Source: JALCLA01 sp965653565 (lineage in GTDB: Bacteria > Pseudomonadota > Gammaproteobacteria > Xanthomonadales > Xanthomonadaceae). Taken from it: DNA of 64,000 nt. Both the position numbers and the translations under genes were made by a program. The stretch lies in contig CBFHAI010000015.1 of NCBI GenBank assembly GCA_965653565.1, positions 1 to 64,000 on the forward strand, read 5' to 3'. The notes under the pieces are model-generated. The model was given only the letters and a program-made list of their open reading frames with translations, did not search any database and was not told the DNA's origin. Below, piece by piece: positions 49,581-58,474 of this stretch. Positions within the stretch are counted from its first letter, which is position 1. Every line of letters begins with the position of its first letter.

Positions 49581-50771
49581 TCAAACAGCGATCGGCTTCT
49601 TTCGCCTCGACGCCGCGGCCGCCGCCTTTCGGATGATTCGATAGACACGCGAGTACTCATCGTGTGCGACCACTTCGCCTGTTTCGGCGTGCTCGACCCT
49701 TTCGATTGCAGTCAAGCTGCAGAGGTGCCAGTCGGTTTTCCGTGGACGACCCAGATCGAGCAGTGTCAAGCCGCTGAGGCTCAAGCAGGTTCCATCATCG
49801 GGCGATGATGGCTGTTGCAGCCACGGACTGAGCCTGAGCGACCCGATGTATACGCGGTCGCGTCCCGGGCGTTCTTCGACAGCCCGCTCGATTTCATGAA
49901 TCGGATAACAGAACAACCTTGTTTTGAACCGCTGTCTGTTGGGCCGCGGCTTCCGCTCACCGAGTAGCTCCCGCAGGCGGGCCCTCGCTTTCTCCAACTC
50001 TTCGTCGAATTCCGGTGCTGCGTCCGGAGTTACGTCGGTTTCGGGCACTACGTCTTCGCCGACGACCACATAAGGCTCGTATTCCACGGGAAGCTTCGCC
50101 GCAATCAGCGACGTGAAGTCGCGCAGCGGAACCGAACAATCGAGCCAGCTTCCGCCGATTCGATGCCAGACCAGGGACTTGTACTTCGTACGGCGGGTGA
50201 TGGGCTCCGCTCTGGATTCTGCCAGGCGCTGCTCCGCGGCATCGCCCGCCGTGGGCAACGCGACGTCTGGTTGGTCGACCGTGAACAGCACGAATCGACG
50301 TTTCGCTGCGGCCCGGAGATAAAGGTCACGGACGTTCTGGAACCACTCCCAGGTATAGGCGAAATCCTCGGCACCGGGCTCGCCTCGATAAGTTTTCTTA
50401 TCGATCGAAGCATAGCGCTTGCGAAATTGGGACCTGGTCAGCTGGTCCAAGGCCGCTGCGATGTCGCGCACCTGGGCCGGCGTTTTAAGGCTCATCGCAT
50501 AGTCCGAGCCGCCGTAGAGCGGCTCGCCGCCAAGGACGGCATGATTCAACGGATACGTTCCACCGCCGGCCTTCAGGTGGCCGTCGGACAGCGTCCGGTG
50601 CATCGCATCCCACGACTTGTCGCTTTCCGCAGCGAACTCCTGGTCTCCGTCGAGATACTTTTCCTCGATCGTAGATTGGAGATACTCGAGCCGTGCCTGG
50701 TCGCTGCCGAGCTTGCGCAATTTTGCAACTTCTTGCGCGGTCAACGCGAAATGGACGCCCAGACGGCTCAT
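49581..50771 (-). CDS. YfbM-family (DUF1877) protein with C-terminal extension
   Basis: A 396-residue protein. The start at MSRLGVHF has GGGAGAA upstream and matches the family N-terminus. Residues 1-170 fit DUF1877 (SDKSWDAMHRTLSDGHLKAGGGTYPLNHAVLGGEPLYGG, RKRYASIDKKTYRG, FTYTWEWF-like block). DUF1877 proteins are normally about 160-170 residues. The remaining 225 residues are unrecognised and include a charged helix (FDEELEKARARLRELLGERKPRPNRQRF) and a basic end (AAASRRKKPIAV). No function is established for the family. Confidence 0.7.
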   Translation of the reverse strand: MSRLGVHFALTAQEVAKLRKLGSDQARLEYLQSTIEEKYLDGDQEFAAESDKSWDAMHRTLSDGHLKAGGGTYPLNHAVLGGEPLYGGSDYAMSLKTPAQVRDIAAALDQLTRSQFRKRYASIDKKTYRGEPGAEDFAYTWEWFQNVRDLYLRAAAKRRFVLFTVDQPDVALPTAGDAAEQRLAESRAEPITRRTKYKSLVWHRIGGSWLDCSVPLRDFTSLIAAKLPVEYEPYVVVGEDVVPETDVTPDAAPEFDEELEKARARLRELLGERKPRPNRQRFKTRLFCYPIHEIERAVEERPGRDRVYIGSLRLSPWLQQPSSPDDGTCLSLSGLTLLDLGRPRKTDWHLCSLTAIERVEHAETGEVVAHDEYSRVYRIIRKAAAAASRRKKPIAV

Positions 50772-51071
50772 CGGTTCTCCCACCGGTTCTGCAGAGCAAT
50801 GATGATATTTCACCGTCGGCACCCGATCCGCTTGCGAATCGGCGCACCGTCACAAACAGCAATTTTGGCAAATGCCTGCAAACGAGCCAGCGACCGGGCG
50901 CTTTGGCTGGATCGTCACCATCCGTCACACATGCCATTTCTCTAATGATCGATCGAAGTAACCGTCGCGCGCTCCATGTTCGCGTACGGCAAAAGATATG
51001 TTTCAATTACTAAGCGCCGGCGCCGCTGGCGGCGATACCGCTGCACCAAGTGAACCCGGGGAGAACCGCTC
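50772..51071. other. divergent intergenic region
   Basis: 300 bp between the DUF1877 gene and a membrane-protein gene on the other strand. It must hold promoters for both. I see only an imperfect CCGAT-N10-ATCGG dyad near 50825 and no clear hexamers. Confidence 0.35.
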
Positions 51072-51509
51072 ATGCCAAAGCTATTGCGCAATGTGCTCGC
51101 CGTTATCGTGGGTCTTGTCGTCGGCAGCATCGTCAATATGGGCCTCATCACGTTGAGCCCATCGCTGATTCCACCACCTGCCGGGGTGGATGTGAGCAAT
51201 GCGGAAAGTCTGGCCGCCGGGATTCGTCTATTCGAGCCGCGGCATTTCGTCATGCCGTTCCTGGCGCATGCGCTCGGAACGCTGGTCGGCGCGCTTGTGG
51301 CTTATCTGATCGCGGCGAGCTACAAGTCGCGGTTCGCGTATGCGATCGGTGTGATTTTTCTTTGCGGCGGCGTGGCGGCGAGTTTCATGATTCCGGCGCC
51401 GGCCTGGTTCATCGCGCTCGATCTGTTGGTTGCATATTTGCCGATGGCCTGGTTGGCGGTGCGGATCGGCAGCCGCGTGCAACGAGTCGGCGCAAAGATG
51501 CCGAACTAG
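51072..51509 (+). CDS. four-helix membrane protein, hypothetical
   Basis: A 145-residue protein with four hydrophobic segments (about 6-32, 60-84, 88-108, 112-132) and a short extracytoplasmic loop after the first (SLIPPPAGVDVSNAESLAAGIRLF). GGGGAGAA precedes the ATG. It resembles widely distributed small membrane proteins without known function. Confidence 0.7.
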   Translation: MPKLLRNVLAVIVGLVVGSIVNMGLITLSPSLIPPPAGVDVSNAESLAAGIRLFEPRHFVMPFLAHALGTLVGALVAYLIAASYKSRFAYAIGVIFLCGGVAASFMIPAPAWFIALDLLVAYLPMAWLAVRIGSRVQRVGAKMPN

Positions 51510-51635
51510 CAATCCGGCCGATCGCGTTCGCGCCGGCTCCTAAGGTAGTTCCGCCAGCTGATTGCCGCCTGACAAAAGTTTCCGAGCGCAACACGCGCGA
51601 CGCGAGTAGCCTGCGGCAAGGTCAGGGGGTACCAC

Positions 51636-52385
51636 GTGAACATCCAATACTCGCTACGCGCGATCGTCATCGCCGCCACGTTCTGCTGTGCGGGCACGGC
51701 ACAGGCCGAACACGCAGAATGGTCTTACGAAGGCGACGAAGGCCCCGCCGAATGGGGCGAACTCGATGAGGCTTTCGCCAGTTGCAAGCTTGGCCATGTG
51801 CAGTCTCCGATCGACATCCACGGCGCGACGACGGCCGACCTGCCTGCGATCGAATTCGACTATCGGCCCGCGCCGCTCAAGGTGATCGACAACGGTCATA
51901 CGATCCAGGTGAACTACGCGCCCGGCAGTTCGATCGATGTCGGCGGAGCGCGTTATTCGCTGGTGCAATTCCATTTCCACAAACCCAGCGAAGAACGCAT
52001 CGACGGCGAATCGCATGCGATGGTGGCGCATCTGGTGCACAAGGGCGACGACGGCAAGCTCGCGGTGGTCGCGGTGCTGCTCGATCCGGGCGGCGCCAAT
52101 CCCGTGATCGACGCGATCTGGGCCAACCTGCCGACGGGAAAAGGCAAGGAAGTCGCTGTCGAAAGCACGATCGATGCGGCGAGCTTGCTGCCCGCCGACC
52201 GGGGCTATTACACGTTCGAAGGTTCGCTCACCACGCCGCCGTGCAGCGAAGAGGTGCGCTGGTTCGTGCTCAAAACAGCGGTAACGATTTCAGAGGGCGA
52301 GATCGCCGCATTCGGCAGGCTTTATCCGATGAATGCGCGACCGACGCAGCCGCTCAACGGCCGCACCGTCGAAGCCAGCCGCTGA
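51636..52385 (+). CDS. alpha-class carbonic anhydrase, periplasmic
   Basis: A 249-residue exported enzyme starting with GTG (AGGGGGT ribosome-binding site) and a signal peptide ending AQAEH. Zinc ligands are H113 and H115 (VQFHFHKPSEE) and H132 (MVAHLVHKG). QSPIDI, GESHAM and the C-terminal LTTPPCSEEVRWFVL are family signatures; C50 and the TPPCSEE cysteine form the conserved disulfide. It interconverts carbon dioxide and bicarbonate in the periplasm. Confidence 0.95.
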   Translation: MNIQYSLRAIVIAATFCCAGTAQAEHAEWSYEGDEGPAEWGELDEAFASCKLGHVQSPIDIHGATTADLPAIEFDYRPAPLKVIDNGHTIQVNYAPGSSIDVGGARYSLVQFHFHKPSEERIDGESHAMVAHLVHKGDDGKLAVVAVLLDPGGANPVIDAIWANLPTGKGKEVAVESTIDAASLLPADRGYYTFEGSLTTPPCSEEVRWFVLKTAVTISEGEIAAFGRLYPMNARPTQPLNGRTVEASR

Positions 52386-52450
52386 GCCACACGGCGCAAC
52401 CGTGCCGCAAAAGTGGTACGGTTCGCGCCCGCGTTTTCACTGTGCCGCGC

Positions 52451-53299
52451 ATGCCCCGCTACTCCGGTCCGCTGCTGACCCGCTCACTGGCCGATGCGCT
52501 GCTCGCGGCGCGCACCGCGGGCGTCTCGAGCTTCCGAGCTTCGTTCGATCTCGATCGCTCGATCGGTGAAGCCGCGCTCGATGCCGATGGCTGGCGCTGG
52601 AACGGCCAACATTACCCATGGCCGGAAGGTTTGAAAGACCGCACGCTGTACTTCTGGGACGGCGACGCATTCGCGCCGTTGCAACGCTTCGCGCGATCGC
52701 TGATCAAGCTGGTGCCCACTGAGTGGGGCGCGCCGACGTTCGAGATCGACGGCATCAAGATGCTGCCGACCTCGCAGGTGTCGCCGTATCTCGATGCGCA
52801 GCGCAAAGTGGCGCTCGTGCAGCCGCGTGGCAAACAGGTGCTCGATTGTTGCGGCGGCCTCGGTTACTTCGCCGCGTGGTGCCTCGCCGAAGGCGCGGCG
52901 CGCGTGCACAGTTTCGAGAAGAACGTCGATGTGTTGTGGGTGCGCGAACACAATCCGTGGTCGCCCGATGCCGATGCCGAACCGCGGCTGCAACTCGAAC
53001 ACGCCGATATCGCCACCGCCATCACCACCCTGCCCGACCAATCCTTCGACGCCGCCCTGCACGATCCGCCACGCTTCGGCATCGCCGGCGAACTGTATTC
53101 GCAAGCCTTCTACGACCAACTCGCGCGCGTGCTGCGTCCGAAGGGCCGCCTGTTCCACTACACCGGCTCCCCCAACCAGAAGACCAGCGGCCGCGATGTT
53201 CCGGGCGAAGTGGCGAAGCGGTTGGTCAAGGCCGGGTTTACCGTTGAACGGGTGCTCGATGGGGTGTTCGGAGTAAAAGGTGGCGGACGGGCGAGGTAG
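52451..53299 (+). CDS. class I SAM-dependent methyltransferase (COG2521-like)
   Basis: A 282-residue protein. Residues 1-110 are an N-terminal domain (LADALLAARTAGVSSFRASFDLDRS), and the Rossmann part carries the SAM motif KQVLDCCGGLGYFAAW (about 130-145), VHSFEKNVDVLWV and a DPPRFG motif in place of the usual DPPY/NPPY. This architecture resembles methyltransferases of archaeal-type COG2521. The substrate is unknown. A GTG three codons upstream is an alternative start. Confidence 0.75.
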   Translation: MPRYSGPLLTRSLADALLAARTAGVSSFRASFDLDRSIGEAALDADGWRWNGQHYPWPEGLKDRTLYFWDGDAFAPLQRFARSLIKLVPTEWGAPTFEIDGIKMLPTSQVSPYLDAQRKVALVQPRGKQVLDCCGGLGYFAAWCLAEGAARVHSFEKNVDVLWVREHNPWSPDADAEPRLQLEHADIATAITTLPDQSFDAALHDPPRFGIAGELYSQAFYDQLARVLRPKGRLFHYTGSPNQKTSGRDVPGEVAKRLVKAGFTVERVLDGVFGVKGGGRAR

Positions 53300-53314
53300 T
53301 GTTGTGGCGCCTGT

Positions 53315-53399
53315 CGGAATCGGGAATGGGGAATCGGGAGAAAAGCCCGCAATCTGCCTAGCTCTAGCTCTTATCCCGATTCCCGATTCCCGATTCCCA
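53315..53399. repeat. heptamer array with inverted arm (GGGAATC type), copy 2
   Basis: The left arm (CGGAATCGGGAATGGGGAAT then CGGGAG) and right arm (three GATTCCC units) match copy 1 at 17327, including AGCCCGCAA in the spacer. It lies between the methyltransferase and GNAT genes. Confidence 0.85.
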
Positions 53400-53436
53400 C
53401 CCCAAAGCCCGACAACTTCCAGAGACAAACCACCCG

Positions 53437-53916
53437 ATGCCGACCACGATCGCCGTAGAGCGAGTCGAAACACCCGAACAAGCAGCCACGGCGCGCGAAC
53501 TGTTCGTCGAATATGCCGAAGCCATCGGGGTCGATCTCGAATATCAAGGCTTCGCCGCCGAACTCGCAGGCTTGCCTTCGCCCTATGTAGCGCCGCATGG
53601 CGCACTGCTGATCGCCCGCATCGATGGGCGGGTCGCAGGCTGCGTCGCGCTGCGTCGTCTCGAAGCATCGATCGCAGAAATGAAGCGTCTCTATGCGAGA
53701 CCGGAATTTCGCGGCCATGGACTCGGTGAACGTCTTGTCGGCGAAGCCATCGACGTCGCGCGCCACGCCGGCTACGCAGCACTCAGGCTGGACACACTCG
53801 CCGCCATGCAATCGGCGCAGAAACTTTACGCGAAACTTGGATTCGTCGAGATTCCGGCCTACAACGACATGCATCTGCCGGGCACGCGGTTTTATCAACT
53901 CGATTTGACGAAGTGA
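53437..53916 (+). CDS. GNAT-family N-acetyltransferase
   Basis: A 159-residue acetyltransferase. The acetyl-CoA pyrophosphate loop is RPEFRGHGLGERLV (about 88-101), preceded by EMKRLYARPEF and followed by LDTLAAMQSAQKLYAKLGFVEIPAYND. The family length is normal. Substrate unknown. Confidence 0.9.
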   Translation: MPTTIAVERVETPEQAATARELFVEYAEAIGVDLEYQGFAAELAGLPSPYVAPHGALLIARIDGRVAGCVALRRLEASIAEMKRLYARPEFRGHGLGERLVGEAIDVARHAGYAALRLDTLAAMQSAQKLYAKLGFVEIPAYNDMHLPGTRFYQLDLTK

Positions 53917-53931
53917 TCGCCAACGCGTCGA

Positions 53932-53952
53932 GCCGTCGCCAGTTGCGACGGC
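53932..53952 (+). terminator. hairpin after the GNAT gene
   Basis: GCCGTCGC and GCGACGGC form an 8-bp perfect stem with a 5-nt loop, 15 bp after the stop codon. No T-run follows. Confidence 0.5.
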
Positions 53953-54126
53953 GAGCGCTGTCATCTGCGCCCAGGGTGAGCCCCGCTTCCACTGTCGCCG
54001 TTTCGCACAATTCGACTCGATACGGCTCGAATCAATCACGTTCCAACGCACCCATGACCTTGGGCACGGTCGCTACTTGCATGCGCTTTGAAAGAGTCCC
54101 CGGCTTCTCCCTGCGGAGCCGCACGC

Positions 54127-56538
54127 ATGTTATTGCAATCCACTCTTTGGCGCCTGGCGTGGCGCGGTCTGTGGCGTCATCGCCGCGCCAATGCGGCGAT
54201 GGTCGCGATGCTCGCATTGCTCGCCGGTGTGGCGCTGGCGGTAGTGTCGCTCGGTCACAACCTGCTGCTGTCGCCGTGGACGTACGACACCGATCGGCTC
54301 GGCGTGTTGCGCCATGGCATCGCCGGTTCGTCGCAGGAAAGTTATGGCTTTGCGCCGGATGAGTTCCGCGCGCTGGCTGCGTCCGGCGTGTTCGAGCATC
54401 TGAGCGCGGGTCAGGGCCAGGCCGTGGCGTTCGGCGACGGCAGCGGTGCGGCGCGGTCGATGACGATGGTGCGCACCTCGGCGAAAGCGCTCGATGTGAC
54501 CGACGCCCGGCCCTTGCTCGGACGCTTCGTCGAGACGGCGGACATCGGCGCTGCGCGGGTCGCGATCTCGCACGAAACCTGGCAGGCGGACTTCGGCGGG
54601 CGCAGCGACGTACTCGGCCAGACCGTCCTGCTCGACGGCGAGGCATTCGAAATCATCGGCGTGATGCCGCCGCGTTTCCATTTTCTCGGCGGCGATTTCT
54701 GGACCGCGCATCGCCTCGATCCGGCGATCGACACGGCCACCGATGCGCGCTTCGTACTGAACTTCAAACTGCACCCGGGCACGACCATCGAAGACGCGCG
54801 CCAGCGACTCGCGGCCGCCGTCGCCACGTTCCCGCGGCGCACCGATGCCACGCGCTATCCACGCGGCTGGCGCATCGAGCCGTTGCGTGTGATCGATGCG
54901 GTCACCGGTCCGCAGCGGCCTGCCATGATTCTCGTCGCCGCCGGTGCACTGGCCTTGTTGCTGCTGGGCGTCTTGAACGTCGCCGCGTTGCTCGTGGCAC
55001 GCCAGATCGCCGATGCCGGCCAGGTGGCGACGCGATTGGCACTCGGTGAAACGCGCACGCGCAGCGTGGCGGTGGCGTTCGCCGAATCGTTGCTGCTCGC
55101 GTCATTGGCGCTGGTCTGCGCGCTCGGCATCGGCCGATTGTTGTTCGATCAGTTCGTCGGCCTGATCGCGCTGGAGTGGGTGCCGCGCGAACTGGAGGGC
55201 CACTTCACCTACGCGACGCCGGCCTTGTGGACGCTGCCGCTGGCCGCACTCGTCATTGCATCGATGCTCACTGCGCTGCGCCTGCCCGGATTGCTGCGCA
55301 TCGATGCGCACGCCAGCATCGCCGGTTCGGCGCGCAGCGGCGGACGTCAGCGCGATATCTCGGCCGGCCGCTGGCTTTCCGGATTGCAGATCGCAATCGC
55401 CACGGCGATCCTCGTATCGAGCTTTGCGATCGGCGCCGGCGCCGAGGCTTTGGCGGAGCGCGATCTCGGCTACGACACCGCCTCGACGCAACACGCCACG
55501 CTGATTTTTCCGCGCCAGCGCTACACCGACGCGGCGCAACGCATCGCGGCACTCGACCGGCTCGACGCCGCCCTGCGCAACGGCGGCGCCACGGCCGTCG
55601 GCTTCACCGATTCGGCGCCGCTGCAGCGCTACACACGCAGCGGCAACATCACCGCATGGAGCGGCCCGCGCCTGGACGAACCGCGCGCCGTCGACTATCA
55701 CGCCGCACACGGCGATCTCGGCGCCGCGCTCGGCCTGCGGCTGCGCGAAGGCCGCCTGCTCGACGCGCGCGATCGCGCCGACGGCGAGCCGGTGGTGGTG
55801 ATCACGCGGTCACTGGCGGAAGCCATCGCGCCCGGTGGCAGCGCGCTCGATGCGCAAGTGACGGTCGCGAGCGGCAACGACACGCCGGTATCGCGCCGCG
55901 TCGTCGGCGTGGTCGACGATGTGCGCCACGAAAGCCCGCTGGCAACGTCGCGTCCGACGCTGTACGTGCCGTACGCGCAGGACACCGTGGCGGCCGGTGC
56001 GGGCGGACAGGTGGCCGCAATCACGCGCTTCACGGGAAATTCGGATCGTGCGCGTTTCGACGCCGCCCTCGGCGCGGTCGACCCGTGGATCGCGGTGCGC
56101 GATTTCGTCGCGATGCAGGATCGCGCCTCGCGCGCGGTGGCGGGCGTGACGCTGGCGCGGCAGTTGTTCACCGGTTTCTCCTTGCTCGGTGTGCTGCTCG
56201 CGACACTCGGTATCGCGGCGGTGGCCGCGCTCGGCGTCGCGCGGCGGCGGCACGAATTGGCGGTGCGCAGCGCCATCGGTGCGACGCCGCGGCGGCTACT
56301 GTCGGATGTGATCGGCAGCAGCGCGCGGATTGCGTTGCCGGCCAGCGCGGCGGGCGCAGGCCTGGCCTGGCTGCTGGTCGCCGCGCTGCAGGCCGCGTTG
56401 CAGGACAGCGCTTCGATGCGCATCGAACACCTGATCCTCGGCCCCGTCTTGCTGCTCGTTTGCGCCTTGCTGGCGACGCTGCTGCCTGCCCGACAGGCCA
56501 CGCGCATCGAGCCGCAGATCCTGTTGCGAGGCGCGTGA
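54127..56538 (+). CDS. ABC transporter permease, MacB/FtsX (ADOP-like) type
   Basis: An 803-residue membrane protein. The ATG with GGAG upstream was preferred over an earlier TTG. It has the duplicated FtsX/MacB layout: an N-terminal helix (about 20-40), a MacB-type periplasmic domain (LGRFVETADIGAARVAISHETWQADFGGRSDVLGQTVLLDGEAFEIIGVMPPRF), three helices, then a second periplasmic domain and three C-terminal helices with VARRRHELAVRSAIGATPRRLL. ADOP-type permeases often stand without an adjacent ATPase, and none is present here. It likely moves peptides, lipids or signals mechanically. Confidence 0.85.
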   Translation: MLLQSTLWRLAWRGLWRHRRANAAMVAMLALLAGVALAVVSLGHNLLLSPWTYDTDRLGVLRHGIAGSSQESYGFAPDEFRALAASGVFEHLSAGQGQAVAFGDGSGAARSMTMVRTSAKALDVTDARPLLGRFVETADIGAARVAISHETWQADFGGRSDVLGQTVLLDGEAFEIIGVMPPRFHFLGGDFWTAHRLDPAIDTATDARFVLNFKLHPGTTIEDARQRLAAAVATFPRRTDATRYPRGWRIEPLRVIDAVTGPQRPAMILVAAGALALLLLGVLNVAALLVARQIADAGQVATRLALGETRTRSVAVAFAESLLLASLALVCALGIGRLLFDQFVGLIALEWVPRELEGHFTYATPALWTLPLAALVIASMLTALRLPGLLRIDAHASIAGSARSGGRQRDISAGRWLSGLQIAIATAILVSSFAIGAGAEALAERDLGYDTASTQHATLIFPRQRYTDAAQRIAALDRLDAALRNGGATAVGFTDSAPLQRYTRSGNITAWSGPRLDEPRAVDYHAAHGDLGAALGLRLREGRLLDARDRADGEPVVVITRSLAEAIAPGGSALDAQVTVASGNDTPVSRRVVGVVDDVRHESPLATSRPTLYVPYAQDTVAAGAGGQVAAITRFTGNSDRARFDAALGAVDPWIAVRDFVAMQDRASRAVAGVTLARQLFTGFSLLGVLLATLGIAAVAALGVARRRHELAVRSAIGATPRRLLSDVIGSSARIALPASAAGAGLAWLLVAALQAALQDSASMRIEHLILGPVLLLVCALLATLLPARQATRIEPQILLRGA

Positions 56539-56618
56539 CCGGGCCGGGGCAAATCGCTGTTTTTTCGACGGCTACAGATAAAAATGATCCCTGAGCCTAT
56601 CGCCCACCGTAAGGAGAC

Positions 56619-58049
56619 ATGTCCTCAAAGAATCTCCTGCCCATGTCTTTCGCCGCGCGCTCGCCGATCTTCGCTCGCCACCTCACCGCCGTGTCGCTGA
56701 CCCTTGCGGCCGGCGCGGCGGCGGCATCCGGCTTTCCCGATCCGTCGTTCGGCGAAGGCGGCGTTTACGTTTCGCCGCTGAGCGGCAACCACGGCGCCAG
56801 CGATGGTTTGATCGACGCGAACGGCCGCTACGTCGCGCTCGGTTCGCGCGTCGCGGTGGCCCAAAACGGGTCGGTCATCTTCCGCATCGGCGGCACCGGC
56901 CAACCCGATCCGTCATTCAACGGCACCGGCGATGTGCATCTGGTGGCGCCGGCCGGTTACGAGGCGCTGGCGCTCAACAACATCGCGCAGCAGGGCGACG
57001 GCAAACTGGTCGTCGCCGGTCGCGTCGGGCCCAATTTCGGCAATGGCATCGATGCGGTGCCCTACGTGTGCCGCCTGCTGGAGAACGGCAGCCTGGACCC
57101 GGATTTCGGCGACGGCGGCTGCACGCTGCAGCGTTACCAGGCGAACGCCACCGAGGAAACCGTCGTCGATCTCGCCTTGCAGACCGACGGGCGCATCGTG
57201 CTGCTCGGGACGAGCACGGTCGGCGGTTCGAACAATCCGGCGCTGTTGCGCCTGAATGCCGACGGCAGCCGCGACCTTTGCTTCGGCGACCTCACCTGCA
57301 CGACCGGCGGATCGGTCTACAACCCGGTCGGCGGCGACGATGTCATCGTGTTGAACGCGCTCGACATCGCGCCGAACGGCAATCTCGTTCTCGCCGGTTC
57401 CGCCTTCGGCGCGCAGACCATCGACATGGTGGCGATGCGATTGTTGCCGACCGGTGCCGTCGATATCGCGTTCGGCAATCTGGGCACGCGCACGATGGCG
57501 TTCGATCTGGGCGGCGGCAATCTGGATATCGCCAACGATGTGATCGTGCTCGACGATCTGTCGATCGTGCTGGCGGGCAGTGCCGGCGTCCAGGGCACGG
57601 ACAAAGTCGTCGCCGTCGCGAAACTCACGCCGCTCGGCGCACCCGACAATTTCTTCGGCGAAACCGGTACCGGCCGCAGCTGGACGGCCTACACCGACGT
57701 ATCGCTGAGCAGCGTCGGCACGGCGGTAACGCTGCAGGACGACGGCAAGATCGTGGTCGGCGGCACGAGCTTCCTCGGCCTCGATTTCACCGACGCCGAT
57801 TTCGCTGCATGGCGCTTGCACGACGACGGATTCACCGACACCAGCTTCGGCTTCGACGGACGCCTCACGATCAATACCGGCGCCGACCCGGAAATCAAGC
57901 ACGAAGTGCGCGCGATCGATGCGGACGCCAACCACATCGTGCTGTTCGGCTACCGCCGCCTGTTCAACCAGGCCAATCCGAAAGCAGCCTTCGTGCGGCT
58001 CGATCGGGATGGCGTGTTCGCGGACGGTTTCGAAGCCGTCAACGACTGA
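56619..58049 (+). CDS. secreted delta-60 repeat protein with C-terminal VFADGFE motif
   Basis: A 476-residue protein with AAGGAG before the start and a signal peptide (LTLAAGAAAASG). It contains about seven delta-60 repeats, each with a GxxDxxFG turn (GFPDPSFGEGG, GQPDPSFNGTG, GSLDPDFGDGG, GAVDIAFGNLG, GAPDNFFGETG, GFTDTSFGFDG) and AxxxDGKIVVGG strands, forming a beta-propeller-like surface protein. The end DGVFADGFEAVND is a tail motif frequent in Lysobacterales secreted proteins; its role is not established. Confidence 0.85.
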   Translation: MSSKNLLPMSFAARSPIFARHLTAVSLTLAAGAAAASGFPDPSFGEGGVYVSPLSGNHGASDGLIDANGRYVALGSRVAVAQNGSVIFRIGGTGQPDPSFNGTGDVHLVAPAGYEALALNNIAQQGDGKLVVAGRVGPNFGNGIDAVPYVCRLLENGSLDPDFGDGGCTLQRYQANATEETVVDLALQTDGRIVLLGTSTVGGSNNPALLRLNADGSRDLCFGDLTCTTGGSVYNPVGGDDVIVLNALDIAPNGNLVLAGSAFGAQTIDMVAMRLLPTGAVDIAFGNLGTRTMAFDLGGGNLDIANDVIVLDDLSIVLAGSAGVQGTDKVVAVAKLTPLGAPDNFFGETGTGRSWTAYTDVSLSSVGTAVTLQDDGKIVVGGTSFLGLDFTDADFAAWRLHDDGFTDTSFGFDGRLTINTGADPEIKHEVRAIDADANHIVLFGYRRLFNQANPKAAFVRLDRDGVFADGFEAVND

Positions 58050-58186
58050 GGCGTCGCACGGCCGGGGGCTGACGATCACCGGTTGGCAGCCGGTGCCCGC
58101 GCACCGCAGAATAAGGCACCGCGTCCCCGGAACCGTGCCATGCCTCGTGTCGACATCAGCGACCGCCACCGCCCGCGGAGCACGCG

Positions 58187-58474
58187 ATGAACGCGCCGTC
58201 GCCGGAAAGCGGCTGGTCCTTCGGCAAAGTCCTGGCGATGGCCGTCGCGCTGGTCAGCATGGTCGGATTCGGCGTGTGCGCGCTGTGCGGCGTGGCCTTG
58301 ACGATCGAGGAGCTGGGTAGCTCGCATCGCGCGCAGTTATGGCAAATCGCGCTGCCCCTTTCCGCCATCGGCGGCGCCAGCGCCCTGGCACTTTTCTTCG
58401 TCGTGCGCGCGATCGTGCGTTCGACGCGCCGCCGAGCGGCGGACAGCGATTCCACGCCGCCAACGAACCCGTGA
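58187..58474 (+). CDS. small two-helix membrane protein
   Basis: A 95-residue protein with two hydrophobic segments (about 13-40 and 50-72) and a short charged tail. GGAG precedes the ATG. Unrecognised. Its stop overlaps the GTG start of the Lgt-like gene (GTGA), so it is the first gene of a coupled three-gene operon. Confidence 0.7.
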   Translation: MNAPSPESGWSFGKVLAMAVALVSMVGFGVCALCGVALTIEELGSSHRAQLWQIALPLSAIGGASALALFFVVRAIVRSTRRRAADSDSTPPTNP

